The notes beneath the pieces were generated by a model. That model did no database searches and had not been told where the DNA came from. It saw nothing but the letters and a program-made list of their open reading frames with translations. A stretch of DNA of 64,000 nucleotides from Acidobacteriota bacterium (GTDB lineage: Bacteria; Acidobacteriota; Blastocatellia; Pyrinomonadales; Pyrinomonadaceae), in NCBI GenBank assembly GCA_019639175.1, contig JAHBSK010000005.1, positions 275,850-339,849 of the forward strand. Direction: 5' to 3'. Below, piece after piece: positions 46,558 through 57,417 of this stretch; positions within the stretch are counted from its first letter, which is position 1, and each line of letters begins with the position of its first letter. Both the position numbers and the translations under genes were made by a program.

Positions 46558-47301
46558 TCATCGATTCCTATCGTCCCTGCGCGGGCGTCTGTCGCCGCGG
46601 CCTCTCATTGCGGAGCGGTCCGCCTTTACCTCGTTCATCGGATCGGTCGTCGTTCCGCGGGCCATCGACGCGTTGGCATCGAGTATCTCTCCGCGATAGA
46701 TCCAGACCTTGACACCGATGATGCCGAACGTTGTCAGAGCTTCCGCAAATCCGAAATCAATATCGGCACGGAGCGTGTGCAGCGGCAGTCGGCCTTCCAG
46801 CGACCATTCGGTGCGGGCGATCTCGGCCCCGTTCAAACGGCCTGAGATCATGACCTTGATGCCGAGTGCTCCGAAGCGGATGGATTCTTCCATCGTCTTT
46901 TTCATTGCACGGCGAAACGCGATACGCTTTTCAAGCTGCTGGGCGATCTTTTCCGCCTGAAGCTGTGCGTTCAGCTCAGGGTGGCGAATTTCCTGGATCG
47001 AGATCAGCACTTCGCGGCCCGTTTTTCGTGAAAGATCCTCACGGAGCTTTTCGATCTCAGCCCCCTTGCGGCCGATGATGATGCCCGGACGCGAGGTGTA
47101 GATGATGATCTTCAGCCTGGCCGCCGCACGCTCAATGTCGATGTGTGAAACACCGCCGCCCGCGAATTTCTTCTTCAGGTCTTTTTTCAGCTTGAGGTCT
47201 TCTGCCAGATACTTGGCAAAATCCTGTTTGGCAAACCAGTGTGAGTGCCAATCCTTGTTATATCCGACCCTGAATCCGTATGGATGAACTTTTTGTCCCA
47301 T
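46558..47301 (-). CDS. rpsC: 30S ribosomal protein S3
   Basis: S3 surrounds the mRNA entry and has helicase activity. ATG 47301 gives 247 residues: [20 protein letters not shown], the KH loop [45 protein letters not shown] and the [12 protein letters not shown] end. The C-terminal [18 protein letters not shown] is a basic disordered tail. Upstream codons from an earlier ATG do not match S3. Follows rplV by 10 bases. Confidence 0.98.
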   Translation of the reverse strand: MGQKVHPYGFRVGYNKDWHSHWFAKQDFAKYLAEDLKLKKDLKKKFAGGGVSHIDIERAAARLKIIIYTSRPGIIIGRKGAEIEKLREDLSRKTGREVLISIQEIRHPELNAQLQAEKIAQQLEKRIAFRRAMKKTMEESIRFGALGIKVMISGRLNGAEIARTEWSLEGRLPLHTLRADIDFGFAEALTTFGIIGVKVWIYRGEILDANASMARGTTTDPMNEVKADRSAMRGRGDRRPRRDDRNR

Positions 47302-47311
47302 ATTAAATACC

Positions 47312-47965
47312 TTACTTGGCCTCGGTGTCCTCCGCTGCCGGTTCCTCGACCGTTTCGGTGGTTTCGACAACTGCTTCGTCAGCCGCCTCTACCGCTTCGG
47401 GAGCAGCTTCTGCCGTTTCCACAGGTGCCGCTTCAACCTCTTCGGCCACCGGAATTTCCTTTTCTTCAACTACGTCCGCCGGAGCCGCCTTTGCTTCTTT
47501 CGGAGCGTCCTTTTTAGCGGCCTTCTTCGGCTTGGCAGATGTGGTCTTTTTCTCGGCATCACGCTTTGCCTTTGCGGCTTCGGCCTTCAATTCCTTATCG
47601 GTCTTCGGCTTTTCTTCGCTGGTCACTTCGATGGTGATGTGGCAATAATGACGCTGTTCGCGATACGCCCTGCCCTGCGGTGCCGGACGCATACGGCGAC
47701 GGCCTTTTGTCGGCCCCATATCGACATAACACGTCTTGACCCAGAGATCGTCGGGATCGATGGCGATGTTCTGCTGTTCCGCGATGTAGGTCGCGTTCGC
47801 GATCGCCGAATTCAGGCATTTTGAGATCGGCTGTGCCGCCCGCTTTTCCGTGAACTTAAGGATCGCCAAAGCCCTTGACACGTTCTGCCCTCTGATGAGG
47901 TCGATGACAAGCCGGGCCTTTCGCGGGCTTCCCTTCAGATATTTTGTTTTTGCTATCGCTTCCAT
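47312..47965 (-). CDS. rplV: 50S ribosomal protein L22 with long acidic C-terminal extension
   Basis: L22 lines the exit tunnel. The core, residues 1-115, is typical: [41 protein letters not shown] and the loop [18 protein letters not shown] tail of about 100 residues follows: first Lys/Ala-rich ([20 protein letters not shown]), then Glu/Val/Ala-rich ([20 protein letters not shown]). Bacterial L22 is normally about 110-120 residues, so the tail nearly doubles it. The rpsC start lies 10 bases beyond the stop. Confidence 0.96.
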   Translation of the reverse strand: MEAIAKTKYLKGSPRKARLVIDLIRGQNVSRALAILKFTEKRAAQPISKCLNSAIANATYIAEQQNIAIDPDDLWVKTCYVDMGPTKGRRRMRPAPQGRAYREQRHYCHITIEVTSEEKPKTDKELKAEAAKAKRDAEKKTTSAKPKKAAKKDAPKEAKAAPADVVEEKEIPVAEEVEAAPVETAEAAPEAVEAADEAVVETTETVEEPAAEDTEAK

Positions 47966-47972
47966 ATTCTTA

Positions 47973-48019
47973 GCGTGAGCCGTGAGCCGTGAGCAGAAAA
48001 ACTGCCAACCGCTAACCGC
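47973..48019. repeat. GTGAGCC and AACCGCT paired repeat, rpsS-rplV spacer
   Basis: The left arm has GTGAGCCGTGAGCCGTGAGC; the right arm has CCAACCGCTAACCGCTTACC, which includes the rpsS stop codon. Arms are tandem but weakly complementary. Confidence 0.65.
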
Positions 48020-48310
48020 TTACCTTCTCTTCGCTGCCTTCTCCGCCTTTGTTCCCGGATGGCCTTTATAGGTCCGGGTCGGCGAGAACTCCCCAAGCTT
48101 GTGTCCGACCATGTTCTCCGTCACAAAGACAGGAATATGGCGTTTGCCATTGTGTACCCCAAAGGTGAGTCCCACCATGTCCGGCGAGATCGTCGAACGG
48201 CGTGACCAGGTCTTTATTGCCGGCGGCTTCTTTCCGCCGTCCAGGATACGCGCGACGACTTTCTGAACGCTCAGGTCGATAAAAGGTCCTTTTTTTAATG
48301 AACGTGGCAT
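48020..48310 (-). CDS. rpsS: 30S ribosomal protein S19
   Basis: S19 lies in the 30S head and contacts A-site tRNA. ATG 48310 gives 96 residues: [66 protein letters not shown]. The bases immediately before the ATG are TTTGAAA tandem units, with no Shine-Dalgarno site. Between rplB and rplV. Confidence 0.98.
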   Translation of the reverse strand: MPRSLKKGPFIDLSVQKVVARILDGGKKPPAIKTWSRRSTISPDMVGLTFGVHNGKRHIPVFVTENMVGHKLGEFSPTRTYKGHPGTKAEKAAKRR

Positions 48311-48372
48311 ATCAAATTTCAAATTTCAAATTTCAAATTTCAGATCTGTGATCTGGATTCTGGAATCTGGAA
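48311..48372. repeat. AAATTTC and TCTGGAAT tandem units, rplB-rpsS spacer
   Basis: Four ATTTCAA-type units in perfect tandem abut the rpsS start codon; three TCTGGAAT-type units (GATCTGGATTCTGGAATCTG) abut rplB. The two arms are different units, though both are AT-rich with TTC/GAA halves. Confidence 0.75.
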
Positions 48373-49203
48373 TTACTTCCTCCTCCGGTCTTTCACGATC
48401 ATATTGGTCGTGCGCTTATTGCGGCGTGTTTTATAACCGCGTGTCGGCTGTCCCCACGGCGTCACCGGATGACGTCCGCCCGAGGTCTTTCCCTCGCCGC
48501 CGCCGTGCGGGTGATCGACCGGGTTCATCGCAACACCGCGAACCTTTGGCCGCTTGCCCTTCCAGCGGTTTCGTCCGGCCTTTCCGAGCGAAACGTTCTC
48601 ATGCTCGGTGTTGCCGACCTGGCCGACCGTCGCATAGCATACGACAGGAACCCTGCGAACCTCGCCAGAAGGCATTCTCAACTGAGCGTAATCGCCCTCT
48701 TTGGCAACGATCTGTGCAAATCCGCCTGCTGACCGAACCATCTGGCCGCCCTTTCCGGGACGAAGCTCAATGTTATGAACCTCAGTTCCAAGCGGGATAT
48801 TCTTTATCGGCAACGCATTTCCGGGCAGAATGTCCGCTTCGGCTCCGCTGAGAACGGTCGTTCCGACCTTCAGGCCGACCGGGGCAATAATGTAACGCTT
48901 CTCACCATCAAGATAGGTGATGAGAGCGATGTGTGCCGAACGGTTCGGATCGTATTCGATCTGCGAGACCTTTCCGGGAATACCGGCCTTGTCTCTCTTG
49001 AAATCAATGACACGATAAAAACGCTTGTGGCCTCCGCCGCGACGACGGATCGTGATGCGCCCGTCATTGTTGCGTCCCGATATCCGCTTTTTTGGTTCGA
49101 GCAACGATTTTTCGGGTGTTGCTCCCGGCGTCAGTTCATCGCGGGTCAGATATGTCTGATACCGCCGTGCCGGTGATGTCGGTTTTAATCTCTTTATTCC
49201 CAT
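48373..49203 (-). CDS. rplB: 50S ribosomal protein L2
   Basis: L2 lies close to the peptidyl-transferase centre. The 276-residue protein has [19 protein letters not shown], the RNA-binding [41 protein letters not shown] and the conserved [21 protein letters not shown] loop. Complete and unextended. Between rplW and rpsS. Confidence 0.98.
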   Translation of the reverse strand: MGIKRLKPTSPARRYQTYLTRDELTPGATPEKSLLEPKKRISGRNNDGRITIRRRGGGHKRFYRVIDFKRDKAGIPGKVSQIEYDPNRSAHIALITYLDGEKRYIIAPVGLKVGTTVLSGAEADILPGNALPIKNIPLGTEVHNIELRPGKGGQMVRSAGGFAQIVAKEGDYAQLRMPSGEVRRVPVVCYATVGQVGNTEHENVSLGKAGRNRWKGKRPKVRGVAMNPVDHPHGGGEGKTSGGRHPVTPWGQPTRGYKTRRNKRTTNMIVKDRRRK

Positions 49204-49207
49204 AATC

Positions 49208-49290
49208 TTTTTGTTCGTGGTTCGTCGATCGTAGTTCGCTGCCTTCGTAATAACTCAATTTGCAACGAACTACGAACAACGAACAACCAA
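49208..49290. repeat. TTCGT/ACGAA paired repeat, rplW-rplB spacer
   Basis: Left arm TTGTTCGTGGTTCGTCGATCG then TAGTTCGCTG; right arm CAACGAACTACGAACAACGA then ACAACCAACT. Near-inverse arms with a loop of about 20 bases. Same unit type as 51176-51257. Confidence 0.8.
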
Positions 49291-49612
49291 CTAAATCGCT
49301 TCTGCGTAATCAACCATCGGCTCGCCCTTTCTCAGGGTAACGTAAGCCTTTTTCCAGCTTGGGCGGCGGCCTTCCTGACGGCCGCGGCGCTTCATCTTGC
49401 CCTCGTAATTAACGGTACGGACCGATGAGACCTTGACGTTGAATATTTCCTCGACGGCCTTTTTGATGTCCAGCTTGTTCGCCTTTTTATCAACGCGAAA
49501 TGTCAGGACCTGCCCTGCTTTGCGGTCGCTGTCCTCGTCAGATGAATCTTCCTTGAGGATCACGCTCTTTTCCGTGACGACCGGCGACTTCAGTATTTCC
49601 CAGACGTTAAAT

Positions 49613-49620
<8 letters not shown>
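49291..49620 (-). CDS. rplW: 50S ribosomal protein L23
   Basis: L23 is the docking site for trigger factor and SRP at the exit. The 109-residue protein has [20 protein letters not shown], a short acidic insert ([12 protein letters not shown]), [25 protein letters not shown] and [17 protein letters not shown]. It overlaps the end of rplD by eight bases, implying coupled translation. The stop lies at the edge of the spacer repeat. Confidence 0.98.
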
Positions 49621-50437
<817 letters not shown>

Positions 50438-50455
50438 AACTTTATCTCACTCCGT

Positions 50456-50529
50456 TCGGTTGGCTGTCGGCAGTTGACCGTTGGCAGCTGATAATGATCA
50501 CTGCAAACTGCCGCTGCCTACTGCTAACA
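50456..50529. repeat. TTGGCAG and CTGCCTACTGC paired repeat, rplC-rplD spacer
   Basis: Left arm GTTGGCTGTCGGCAGTTGAC then CGTTGGCAGCTG; right arm CACTGCAAACTGCCGCTGCC then TACTGCTAAC. Arms are inverted relatives with a loop of about ten bases. Confidence 0.75.
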
Positions 50530-50530
50530 A

Positions 50531-51169
50531 TTACGATTTCCTTACAATAACAACACTGCCGTTCGCTCCCGGCACAGCGCCGCGAACCATAAGAAGATTG
50601 TTCTCGGCATCGACCCTGGCGACGGTCAATCCTTTGACCGTGACCCTGTCGTCACCCATGTGGCCCGACGAACGCGTTCCTTTGATAACACGCGAAGGAT
50701 ACGCCGACTGTCCGATCGAACCCGGCTTGCGGACGTTCATCGAACCGTGCGATTCCGGGCCTCGGGAAAATCCGTGGCGTTTGATCGTACCGGCAAAACC
50801 GCGTCCTTTTGAGCGGCCGACAACCTCGATCTTGTCACCGTCAGCAAAAAGATCCACCTTGACCTGATCGCCCACGGCAGCTTCCGGCTCGACTTCGAGG
50901 CGGATCTCCTTGAGGATACGGGTCGGCGGAACTCCGCCGCCGGTCTTTTCAAAGTGGCCGCGAAGCGGCTTGGTCACATTTTTCGATCTGACCGGCCGGT
51001 CTTCGACCAGGCCGAGCTGCACGGCATTGTAACCGTCACGCCCTGCCGCGCTTTTCGTCTGAATGACAACGCATGGCCCTGCTTTGATGATCGTCACGGG
51101 CGTAACCGTGCCGTCCTCAGCAAAAAGCTGCGTCATCCCCATTTTTCTTCCAATGATTCCGCTAATCAT
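50531..51169 (-). CDS. rplC: 50S ribosomal protein L3
   Basis: L3 is an early assembly protein near the peptidyl-transferase centre. The 212-residue protein has [33 protein letters not shown], the core [21 protein letters not shown] and [20 protein letters not shown]. Complete, standard length. Between rpsJ and rplD; both flanking spacers carry paired repeats. Confidence 0.98.
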   Translation of the reverse strand: MISGIIGRKMGMTQLFAEDGTVTPVTIIKAGPCVVIQTKSAAGRDGYNAVQLGLVEDRPVRSKNVTKPLRGHFEKTGGGVPPTRILKEIRLEVEPEAAVGDQVKVDLFADGDKIEVVGRSKGRGFAGTIKRHGFSRGPESHGSMNVRKPGSIGQSAYPSRVIKGTRSSGHMGDDRVTVKGLTVARVDAENNLLMVRGAVPGANGSVVIVRKS

Positions 51170-51175
51170 AATTTT

Positions 51176-51257
51176 GATCGTTGTTGGTTAATCGTCGTTC
51201 GTTGCCGGTCGTTATCCGATTGCGACGAACAACGGTCAACGAACCACGAACAACCAA
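51176..51257. repeat. CGTTG/CAACG paired repeat, rpsJ-rplC spacer
   Basis: Left arm GATCGTTGTTGGTTAATCGTC then GTTCGTTGCCGGTCGTT; right arm GCGACGAACAACGGTCAACG then AACCACGAACAACCAACTA. The right arm runs into the rpsJ stop codon. The loop is about eight bases. Confidence 0.8.
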
Positions 51258-51578
<321 letters not shown>

Positions 51579-51583
51579 CTGCT

Positions 51584-51644
51584 AGTCCTTTGTCATTCGT
51601 CCTTTGTCCTTAGCAAATGACTAATGACAAAGGACAAATGACTG
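51584..51644. repeat. CCTTTGTC/GACAAAGG paired repeat, tuf-rpsJ spacer
   Basis: Left arm AGTCCTTTGTCATTCGTCCT then TTGTCCTTAG; right arm CAAATGACTAATGACAAAGG then ACAAATGACT. On the transcript the arm next to rpsJ reads ACAAAGGACT and supplies its Shine-Dalgarno-like AAAGGA. A related element lies before fusA (55009-55066). Confidence 0.8.
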
Positions 51645-51648
51645 ATCC

Positions 51649-52836
51649 TTATTCCACAACTTCCGATACTGTGCCGGCACCGACTGTGCGGCCGCCTTCA
51701 CGGATGGCGAAGCGGAGTCCTTTCTCCATTGCGATGGGGGCGATCAGTTCGATCTCCATCTGGATGTTGTCTCCGGGCATCACCATCTCGACACCTGCCG
51801 GAAGGTTTGCCACGCCTGTCACGTCCGTCGTTCTGAAATAGAACTGCGGGCGATAGCCTGTGAAGAACGGTGTGTGGCGTCCGCCTTCTTCTTTTGTAAG
51901 CACATATGCCTCAGCCTTGAACTTCGTGTGCGGTGTGATTGTGCCGGGCTTGACTATCACCTGGCCGCGTTCGATCTCCTTGCGGTCGATGCCTCTCAGA
52001 AGCAGTCCGACGTTGTCGCCTGCCATGCCGCTGTCAAGCAGCTTCTTGAACATCTCGACACCCGTTACAACTGAGTTCTTTGTGTCTCTGATACCGACGA
52101 TCTCGACCGGCTCGTTGACGTTGATGACGCCGCGTTCAATTCTTCCCGTTGCGACCGTTCCGCGTCCCTGAATGGTGAAGATGTCCTCAACAGGCATCAG
52201 GAACGGCTTGTCCGTCTCACGTGCAGGGGTCGGGATGTAGTCATCCACTGCCTGCATCAGTTCGTCGATCTTTGCTTCCCATGCGGCATCGCCCTCAAGG
52301 GCCTTCAGTGCCGATCCCTTTATGACCGGAATGTCGTCGCCCGGGAACTCATAGCTCGAAAGAAGCTCTCTCACTTCCATTTCGACCAGTTCCAGAAGCT
52401 CTTCATCATCGACCATGTCCACCTTGTTCATGAACACGACCATCGACGGGATGCCCACCTGACGTCCGAGCAGGATATGCTCTCTCGTCTGCGGCATCGG
52501 GCCGTCCGTCGCCGCCACCACAAGGATGGCTCCGTCCATCTGGGCCGCTCCCGTGATCATGTTCTTTACATAGTCAGCGTGGCCCGGACAGTCAACGTGT
52601 GCGTAATGCCTGTTCGCCGTCTCATATTCAACGTGCGATGTCGCGATCGTAATGCCTCTCGCCTTTTCCTCAGGCGCGTTGTCGATCGAATCAAATGCCC
52701 TCACCGTCATGTTCGGGTTGTGCTTCGACATCACCTTTGTTATCGCCGCCGTCAGCGTCGTCTTTCCATGATCCACGTGCCCTATCGTCCCGATATTCAC
52801 GTGCGGCTTGCTCCGATCGAATTTTTCCTTGCTCAT
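51649..52836 (-). CDS. tuf: Elongation factor Tu
   Basis: EF-Tu delivers aminoacyl-tRNA to the ribosome. The 395-residue GTPase has [10 protein letters not shown] (G1), the DCPGHADY (G3) and NKVDMVDD (G4) motifs, with intact domains 2 and 3 ([36 protein letters not shown]). AGGAG lies seven bases before the ATG, the best ribosome site in the block. Only one tuf copy is in the window. Between fusA and rpsJ. Confidence 0.99.
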   Translation of the reverse strand: MSKEKFDRSKPHVNIGTIGHVDHGKTTLTAAITKVMSKHNPNMTVRAFDSIDNAPEEKARGITIATSHVEYETANRHYAHVDCPGHADYVKNMITGAAQMDGAILVVAATDGPMPQTREHILLGRQVGIPSMVVFMNKVDMVDDEELLELVEMEVRELLSSYEFPGDDIPVIKGSALKALEGDAAWEAKIDELMQAVDDYIPTPARETDKPFLMPVEDIFTIQGRGTVATGRIERGVINVNEPVEIVGIRDTKNSVVTGVEMFKKLLDSGMAGDNVGLLLRGIDRKEIERGQVIVKPGTITPHTKFKAEAYVLTKEEGGRHTPFFTGYRPQFYFRTTDVTGVANLPAGVEMVMPGDNIQMEIELIAPIAMEKGLRFAIREGGRTVGAGTVSEVVE

Positions 52837-52906
52837 CTCTGGTCTCCTGAACTGATTAAGTCAATAACTTATCGGCCTGAAATTGGCGGCCGCTGCCATA
52901 AAAAAT

Positions 52907-55003
52907 TTAGCTGCTTGCTCCCTTCACCTTGGCGATGATCTCTTCGGCAACGTTTCTCGGAGCCTCGGAGTATCGTTCAAAGTGCATTGACGAGGTCGCT
53001 CGTCCCTGTGTCGCCGAACGAAGGTCGGTCGTATAGCCGAACATCTCCGACAGCGGCACGAACGCCGTGACGACCGAAACATTGCCCGGACGCGGCTCCA
53101 TCTTTTCGATCTGTCCGCGGCGGCGGTTGAGGTCGCCGTTGACAGCGCCCATATACTCTTCCGGTGTGACCACCTCGACCTTCATGATCGGTTCCAGCAG
53201 GATCGGCTTCGCTTTCTTGACCGCATCCTGGAACGCGAGCGAACCGGCGATGTGGAATGAACGCTCATCCGAGTCAACCTCATGATACGAACCGAAAACA
53301 AGGCTTGCCTTGATGTCCACAAGCTCGTAACCGGCGAGGAATCCGCGACGCATTGCGTCCCTGATGCCTTCTGAAACCGGTTTAATGAATTGACGCGGAA
53401 TGGCTCCGCCGGTGATCTTGTCCTCAAAGACAAACCCTTCGCCCGGAGCCGGTTCGATCTCCAGTTCGACGTGACCGAACTGGCCGCGTCCGCCGGACTG
53501 CTTCTTGAATATTTCCTTGCCGGGTGCGGGGATCGTGATCGTTTCACGATATGCGACCTGCGGTTTGCCGACATTTGCCTCAACGCTGAACTCACGCTTC
53601 ATGCGGTCAACGATGATCTCAAGGTGAAGCTCGCCCATTCCGGCTATGATCGTCTGACCGGTTTCGTGATCGGTCGTGACCTGAAATGACGGGTCTTCCT
53701 GTGCCAGACGGCTGAGGGCAACACCCATCTTGTCCTGGTCGGCACGTGTCTTGGGTTCCACCGCAACACGGATGACCGGATCGGGGAACTCCATTGATTC
53801 AAGAATGGTCTGCTTTGACTCATCCGAAATAGTGTCTCCGGTGGTCACGTTCTTCATGCCGCCGATGGCGACGATCTCGCCCGCGCCTGCCTCTTCCACG
53901 TCCTCACGCTTATTTGCGTGCATCAGCATCAGGCGCCCGACGCGCTCCTTGCTGTTCTTGATCGTGTTATAAACGTATGATCCTGATTTGACCGTTCCCG
54001 AATAGATGCGAACGAACGCAAGCTGGCCGAGGTGCTTGTCAGCCATCAGTTTAAAGACAAGGCCTGAGAAAGGCTCTGAGGCATCAGGCCCGCGCGTTTC
54101 CATCTCTCCGGTCTTCGGGTTCTCACCCTCGATCGCGGGAATATCCAGCGGGCTGGGAAGGTAATCGATGACCGCGTCAAGCAGAGTCTGAACGCCTTTG
54201 TTCTTGAACGCCGAACCTGTTACAACAGGAACGATCTTAAGGTCGATGGTGCCTTTCCTGAGCGCCGCTCTAAGTTCTTCTTCCGAAACATCTTCGCCCT
54301 CAAGATATTTCATCATGAGGTCGTCGTCGATGGCAGAAACCGCCTCGACCAGCTTTTCGCGCCATTCCTTGGCGGTATCAAGCAGTTCGGCCGGAATATC
54401 AGCCGTTTCATATTGAGCACCCTTGGACTCATCGTTCCAAAGAAGGCCTTTCATTGAGATGAGATCGATGACGCCCCGGAGTTTGTCTTCCTCGCCGATC
54501 GGTATCTGAAGGGCAACGGCATTTGCACCGAGCCTTGTAAGAATTGAATTGAATGAACGCTCAAATGAAGCTCCGGCCCGGTCGAGCTTGTTGATAAAAC
54601 AGATCCGCGGGACCTTATATTTATCAGCCTGACGCCATACCGTCTCAGATTGCGGTTCGACACCGGCAACGCCGTCAAAAACGGCAACCGCGCCGTCCAG
54701 AACACGCAGCGAACGCTCGACCTCCATCGTGAAGTCAACGTGGCCCGGCGTGTCAATGATGTTGATGCGGTGTTCGACGCCGTTTCGCTTCCAGAAACAG
54801 GTGGTAGCAGCGGACGTGATCGTAATGCCGCGTTCCTGCTCTTGCTCCATCCAGTCCATCGTCGCCGTCCCCTCGTGAACCTCGCCGATCTTGTGTGAAA
54901 CACCGGTGTAGAACAAGATGCGCTCGGTCGTCGTGGTCTTGCCCGCGTCGATGTGAGCCATAATGCCGATGTTTCTATATTTGTCTAAGCTTATGTTTGC
55001 CAT
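52907..55003 (-). CDS. fusA: Elongation factor G
   Basis: EF-G drives translocation of tRNA and mRNA. The 698-residue GTPase has [15 protein letters not shown] (G1), DTPGHVDF (G3), NKLDRAGA (G4) and domains II-V, including [14 protein letters not shown] in domain IV and the [15 protein letters not shown] end. Between rpsG and tuf. The AAAGGACA before its ATG comes from the spacer repeat and may act as the ribosome site. Complete. Confidence 0.99.
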   Translation of the reverse strand: MANISLDKYRNIGIMAHIDAGKTTTTERILFYTGVSHKIGEVHEGTATMDWMEQEQERGITITSAATTCFWKRNGVEHRINIIDTPGHVDFTMEVERSLRVLDGAVAVFDGVAGVEPQSETVWRQADKYKVPRICFINKLDRAGASFERSFNSILTRLGANAVALQIPIGEEDKLRGVIDLISMKGLLWNDESKGAQYETADIPAELLDTAKEWREKLVEAVSAIDDDLMMKYLEGEDVSEEELRAALRKGTIDLKIVPVVTGSAFKNKGVQTLLDAVIDYLPSPLDIPAIEGENPKTGEMETRGPDASEPFSGLVFKLMADKHLGQLAFVRIYSGTVKSGSYVYNTIKNSKERVGRLMLMHANKREDVEEAGAGEIVAIGGMKNVTTGDTISDESKQTILESMEFPDPVIRVAVEPKTRADQDKMGVALSRLAQEDPSFQVTTDHETGQTIIAGMGELHLEIIVDRMKREFSVEANVGKPQVAYRETITIPAPGKEIFKKQSGGRGQFGHVELEIEPAPGEGFVFEDKITGGAIPRQFIKPVSEGIRDAMRRGFLAGYELVDIKASLVFGSYHEVDSDERSFHIAGSLAFQDAVKKAKPILLEPIMKVEVVTPEEYMGAVNGDLNRRRGQIEKMEPRPGNVSVVTAFVPLSEMFGYTTDLRSATQGRATSSMHFERYSEAPRNVAEEIIAKVKGASS

Positions 55004-55008
55004 AACAC

Positions 55009-55066
55009 TGTCCTTTGTTATTTGTCATTCGTCCTTAGCAACCGACCAAGGGCAAATGACCAAGGA
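55009..55066. repeat. TCCTTTG/CAAAGGA-type paired repeat, rpsG-fusA spacer
   Basis: Left arm TGTCCTTTGTTATTTGTCATT then CGTCCTTAG; right arm CCGACCAAGGGCAAATGACC then AAGGAC, running into the rpsG stop. Nearly the same units as 51584-51644, so this type is shared by two neighbouring spacers. Confidence 0.8.
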
Positions 55067-55537
55067 CTAAAACCTATAATGTGCGAACGCCTTGTTCGCT
55101 TCCGCCATGCGGTGAACGTCATCCTTCTTCTTGACCGCTCCGCCGCGTCCCGACGTTGAATCGAGCAGTTCGCCTACCAGACGGTCACGCATCGTTTTTT
55201 CGCTCCGATTGCGGGCATTTCCAACTATCCAGCGGATCGCCAGCGTGTTGCGGCGATCACGGCTGACCTCAAGCGGAACCTGATATGTGGCGCCGCCGAT
55301 ACGGCGTGATTTGACCTCAAGGGCCGGAGCGACCGAATCAACGGCTTTTTTGAAGATCTTTAGCGGTTCCTCGCCGGTCTTTTCTGCTATTTTCTCCATT
55401 GCTCCGTAAAAAATGGCCTCTGCGACCGATTTTTTACCCTGCCACATCATGCCGTTGATGAATTTCGTCACCAGCGTGCTGTTGTATATGGGATCCGGCA
55501 ATATCGCCCTTTTTTCTGCAACTCTTCTTCTTGCCAT
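55067..55537 (-). CDS. rpsG: 30S ribosomal protein S7
   Basis: S7 nucleates the 30S head and in E. coli represses the str operon. The 156-residue protein has [59 protein letters not shown] and NKAFAHYRF, a full-length S7. Between rpsL and fusA. The TAG stop lies inside the adjacent repeat arm. Confidence 0.98.
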   Translation of the reverse strand: MARRRVAEKRAILPDPIYNSTLVTKFINGMMWQGKKSVAEAIFYGAMEKIAEKTGEEPLKIFKKAVDSVAPALEVKSRRIGGATYQVPLEVSRDRRNTLAIRWIVGNARNRSEKTMRDRLVGELLDSTSGRGGAVKKKDDVHRMAEANKAFAHYRF

Positions 55538-55545
55538 AAACTTCT

Positions 55546-55621
55546 CAGTTAGCTGTTGGCCGTTAGCCGTTGGCAGCCGCAGGCGTTTGCCCGCTTACCG
55601 CCTACCGCTTACCGCTTACTG
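55546..55621. repeat. CGTTAGC/CTTACCG-type paired repeat, rpsL-rpsG spacer
   Basis: Left arm CAGTTAGCTGTTGGCCGTTA then GCCGTTGGCAG; right arm GCTTACCGCCTACCGCTTAC then CGCTTACTG. Tandem units are obvious in both arms; complementarity is partial. The rpsL stop follows at once. Confidence 0.75.
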
Positions 55622-56002
55622 CTATTTTGCCCCCTTCGGCCTCTTGGCTCCGTACTTGGAGCGGGCCTGATTTCTGTTCGCAACGCCTGATGCATCGAGC
55701 GTTCCGCGAACCACGTGATAACGAACACCCGGAAGATCCTTTACACGGCCGCCGCGGATAAGCACGATCGAGTGCTCCTGCAGGTTGTGGCCGATACCCG
55801 GAATATAGGTCGTGACCTCTATCTGGTTCGTCAGGCGAACACGGGCAACCTTACGAAGGGCCGAGTTCGGCTTTTTCGGGGTCGAGGTGTAAACACGTGT
55901 GCAGACACCGCGTTTCTGCGGATTTGCCTGCAATGCGGGACTCGCGGTCTTGTATTGAACCCTCTGGCGTCCCTTGCGAACTAATTGGTTGATAGTCGGC
56001 AT
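55622..56002 (-). CDS. rpsL: 30S ribosomal protein S12
   Basis: S12 controls decoding fidelity and is the streptomycin target. ATG 56002 gives 126 residues beginning [20 protein letters not shown]; the frame continues upstream without S12 similarity. [11 protein letters not shown] (lysines 43 and 44) and [10 protein letters not shown] (lysine 88) have the sensitive-type residues, and IGHNLQEHS is intact. It is the first gene of the long ribosomal block. AGAG sits four bases before the ATG, and a CCGCC-AAAA-GGCGG hairpin lies just upstream. Confidence 0.98.
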   Translation of the reverse strand: MPTINQLVRKGRQRVQYKTASPALQANPQKRGVCTRVYTSTPKKPNSALRKVARVRLTNQIEVTTYIPGIGHNLQEHSIVLIRGGRVKDLPGVRYHVVRGTLDASGVANRNQARSKYGAKRPKGAK

Positions 56003-56220
56003 AAATCTCTTTCTTTTGCCCCGCCTTTTGGCGGCCTTTCTTTGGTCAGGTGCTCTCCTATTTAAAAAGCAAAATCCATCCCGTACCTGACTCTTGCTCG
56101 GAACTCGTCCGGCAGTTAGCTCAAGCAGCACATGCTGATTGAATTAAAGGTAATTAACTACTTCTCCGCGAAAGCCAAACTTTGCTGTAGCGTGACATTT
56201 TAAGTGCGGTGGCCGTTATA

Positions 56221-56234
56221 CCTTATATATAAGG
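56221..56234. promoter_or_regulatory. Perfect palindrome CCTTATATATAAGG upstream of rpsL
   Basis: A 14-bp perfect inverted repeat sits about 220 bases before rpsL. It could be an operator or a promoter-overlapping site; no matching copy was noticed elsewhere in the window. Confidence 0.35.
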
Positions 56235-56255
56235 AGCGGCTTTGCCATTATCCCG

Positions 56256-56281
56256 GATGCCGTGAGTCCGGCATCTTTTAC
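56256..56281 (+). terminator. Hairpin with short T-run in the rpsL leader
   Basis: GATGCCG and CGGCATC flank TGAGTC, followed on the plus strand by TTTTA. The orientation suits plus-strand termination, although no plus-strand gene precedes it; on the minus strand it would only be a leader stem-loop. Confidence 0.35.
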
Positions 56282-56448
56282 GCTACATTTCCTGTTAAAG
56301 CTTTCAAACAACCGCTTTACGATCTGTTGCCAAATCGCCAGACGGCCCAGACCTTCAAAGTCCGAAACTCTAGATATTATGATTTTGGAATGAGGCTGTC
56401 AAGCGATGTGTGAGGTATTTGGGATAAAAAGGCTAATTTGATCAATTT

Positions 56449-57387
56449 TTATTTATTTCCCTTTTTGTAAACCACTTCGTTTCTTGAGCGAACTGCGACA
56501 TCAGGCCTATTAACCTTAACGGTGATCTTTCGCTTTTCACCGTTTTTTCCGGGACTGTCTGAATAGTATCCCAACTGGTATTGTCGGCGAAGGTCTGTGA
56601 GTATCTCATTAAAAGTTCCGTCTATATCGTTAACAGAATCAAATTGATAATAACGTCCGCCAGTCATCTCCGCTAAAGTTTTCATGTAGGAAATCGAAGT
56701 ATCGCGATATTTTGCGAATTTTTTTGGATCGGCAAACGGCCTTTCACGTGAAACGCCAAAATGCATAGTATAAAAGACAGGCTCCTGCTCTTGTGCGTCC
56801 TTGATCGTGCTTTTATAACTTGCGGAAAGTCCTGATCCCATTGCATCCGAAAGAACGATGATGGCGCTTTTGCCTTGGATGCCGTCCATTCGCCTCTGCG
56901 CGAACTTCACGGCATCATAAATAAGCGTTTCAGGGTCCCCTTCGGATATTCGTAAGGTAAGCCGCCCCTTTAGATCGGCCACTTTTGTTTTTGGGATCAC
57001 CATCTCCGTACGCCATGAGAACTGGGCTGCCATGATGCTGTCAGTCCCTTGGAGTTTACCGATGAACGCGGTGGCCGCCCGAGCGATCTCAGTGATCTCC
57101 GCTCGCACCGAATCACTTACATCCATCAAAAGAAACACCGTTATTGGCTGATCTGATGAACTGAAATAGGCTATCTCCTGTTTTTTGCCATCCTCAAAGA
57201 TCTCAAAATCCTCTACCTTGAGATCCGCCTGATTTCGTCCCTGTCTGTCAGTGACCACAGCCGGTACGGTGATCAAATTGGTCTCAACACGAATGACCTC
57301 TCCCTGAGCATAAAGGCTTTTCGCTCCTAGTGCCAGAAAGATACAAACTGCGACAACAAGACGTTTGGGTTTGAAAACAGAATTCAT
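56449..57387 (-). CDS. Exported VWFA-related protein 2 (acidobacterial type)
   Basis: The 312-residue product starts at ATG 57387 with a signal peptide (LVVAVCIFLALGAKSLYAQ). After a short N-terminal domain (VETNLITVPAVVTDRQGR, LKVEDFEIFEDGKKQEI), a von Willebrand A domain shows the MIDAS motif DVSDS at residues 89-93. Near the C-terminus QYQLGYYSDSPGKNGEKRKI and the last ~20 residues are almost the same as in the preceding gene. The layout matches the VWFA-related domain family common in Acidobacteriota (named by family knowledge). Likely periplasmic; partner unknown. Fourth gene in a possible operon. Confidence 0.85.
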   Translation of the reverse strand: MNSVFKPKRLVVAVCIFLALGAKSLYAQGEVIRVETNLITVPAVVTDRQGRNQADLKVEDFEIFEDGKKQEIAYFSSSDQPITVFLLMDVSDSVRAEITEIARAATAFIGKLQGTDSIMAAQFSWRTEMVIPKTKVADLKGRLTLRISEGDPETLIYDAVKFAQRRMDGIQGKSAIIVLSDAMGSGLSASYKSTIKDAQEQEPVFYTMHFGVSRERPFADPKKFAKYRDTSISYMKTLAEMTGGRYYQFDSVNDIDGTFNEILTDLRRQYQLGYYSDSPGKNGEKRKITVKVNRPDVAVRSRNEVVYKKGNK

Positions 57388-57417
57388 TCGCACCACATTT
57401 ACTTCCAGCATGAAGGT

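Larger units (their letters stand above)
56003..56448. other. Leader and promoter region of the ribosomal block
   Basis: No gene in this 446-bp interval. It should contain the str-operon promoter, but no well-spaced -35/-10 pair stood out. Visible structures are a CCGCC-AAAA-GGCGG hairpin near 56018-56034, the 14-bp palindrome at 56221-56234 and a terminator-like hairpin at 56256-56275. AT-rich blocks at 56143-56160 and 56197-56203 could be -10 regions. Confidence 0.5.

Noticed and set aside
52477..52938. 153-codon plus-strand open frame
   Set aside because: Antisense to tuf; Arg/His-rich shadow.
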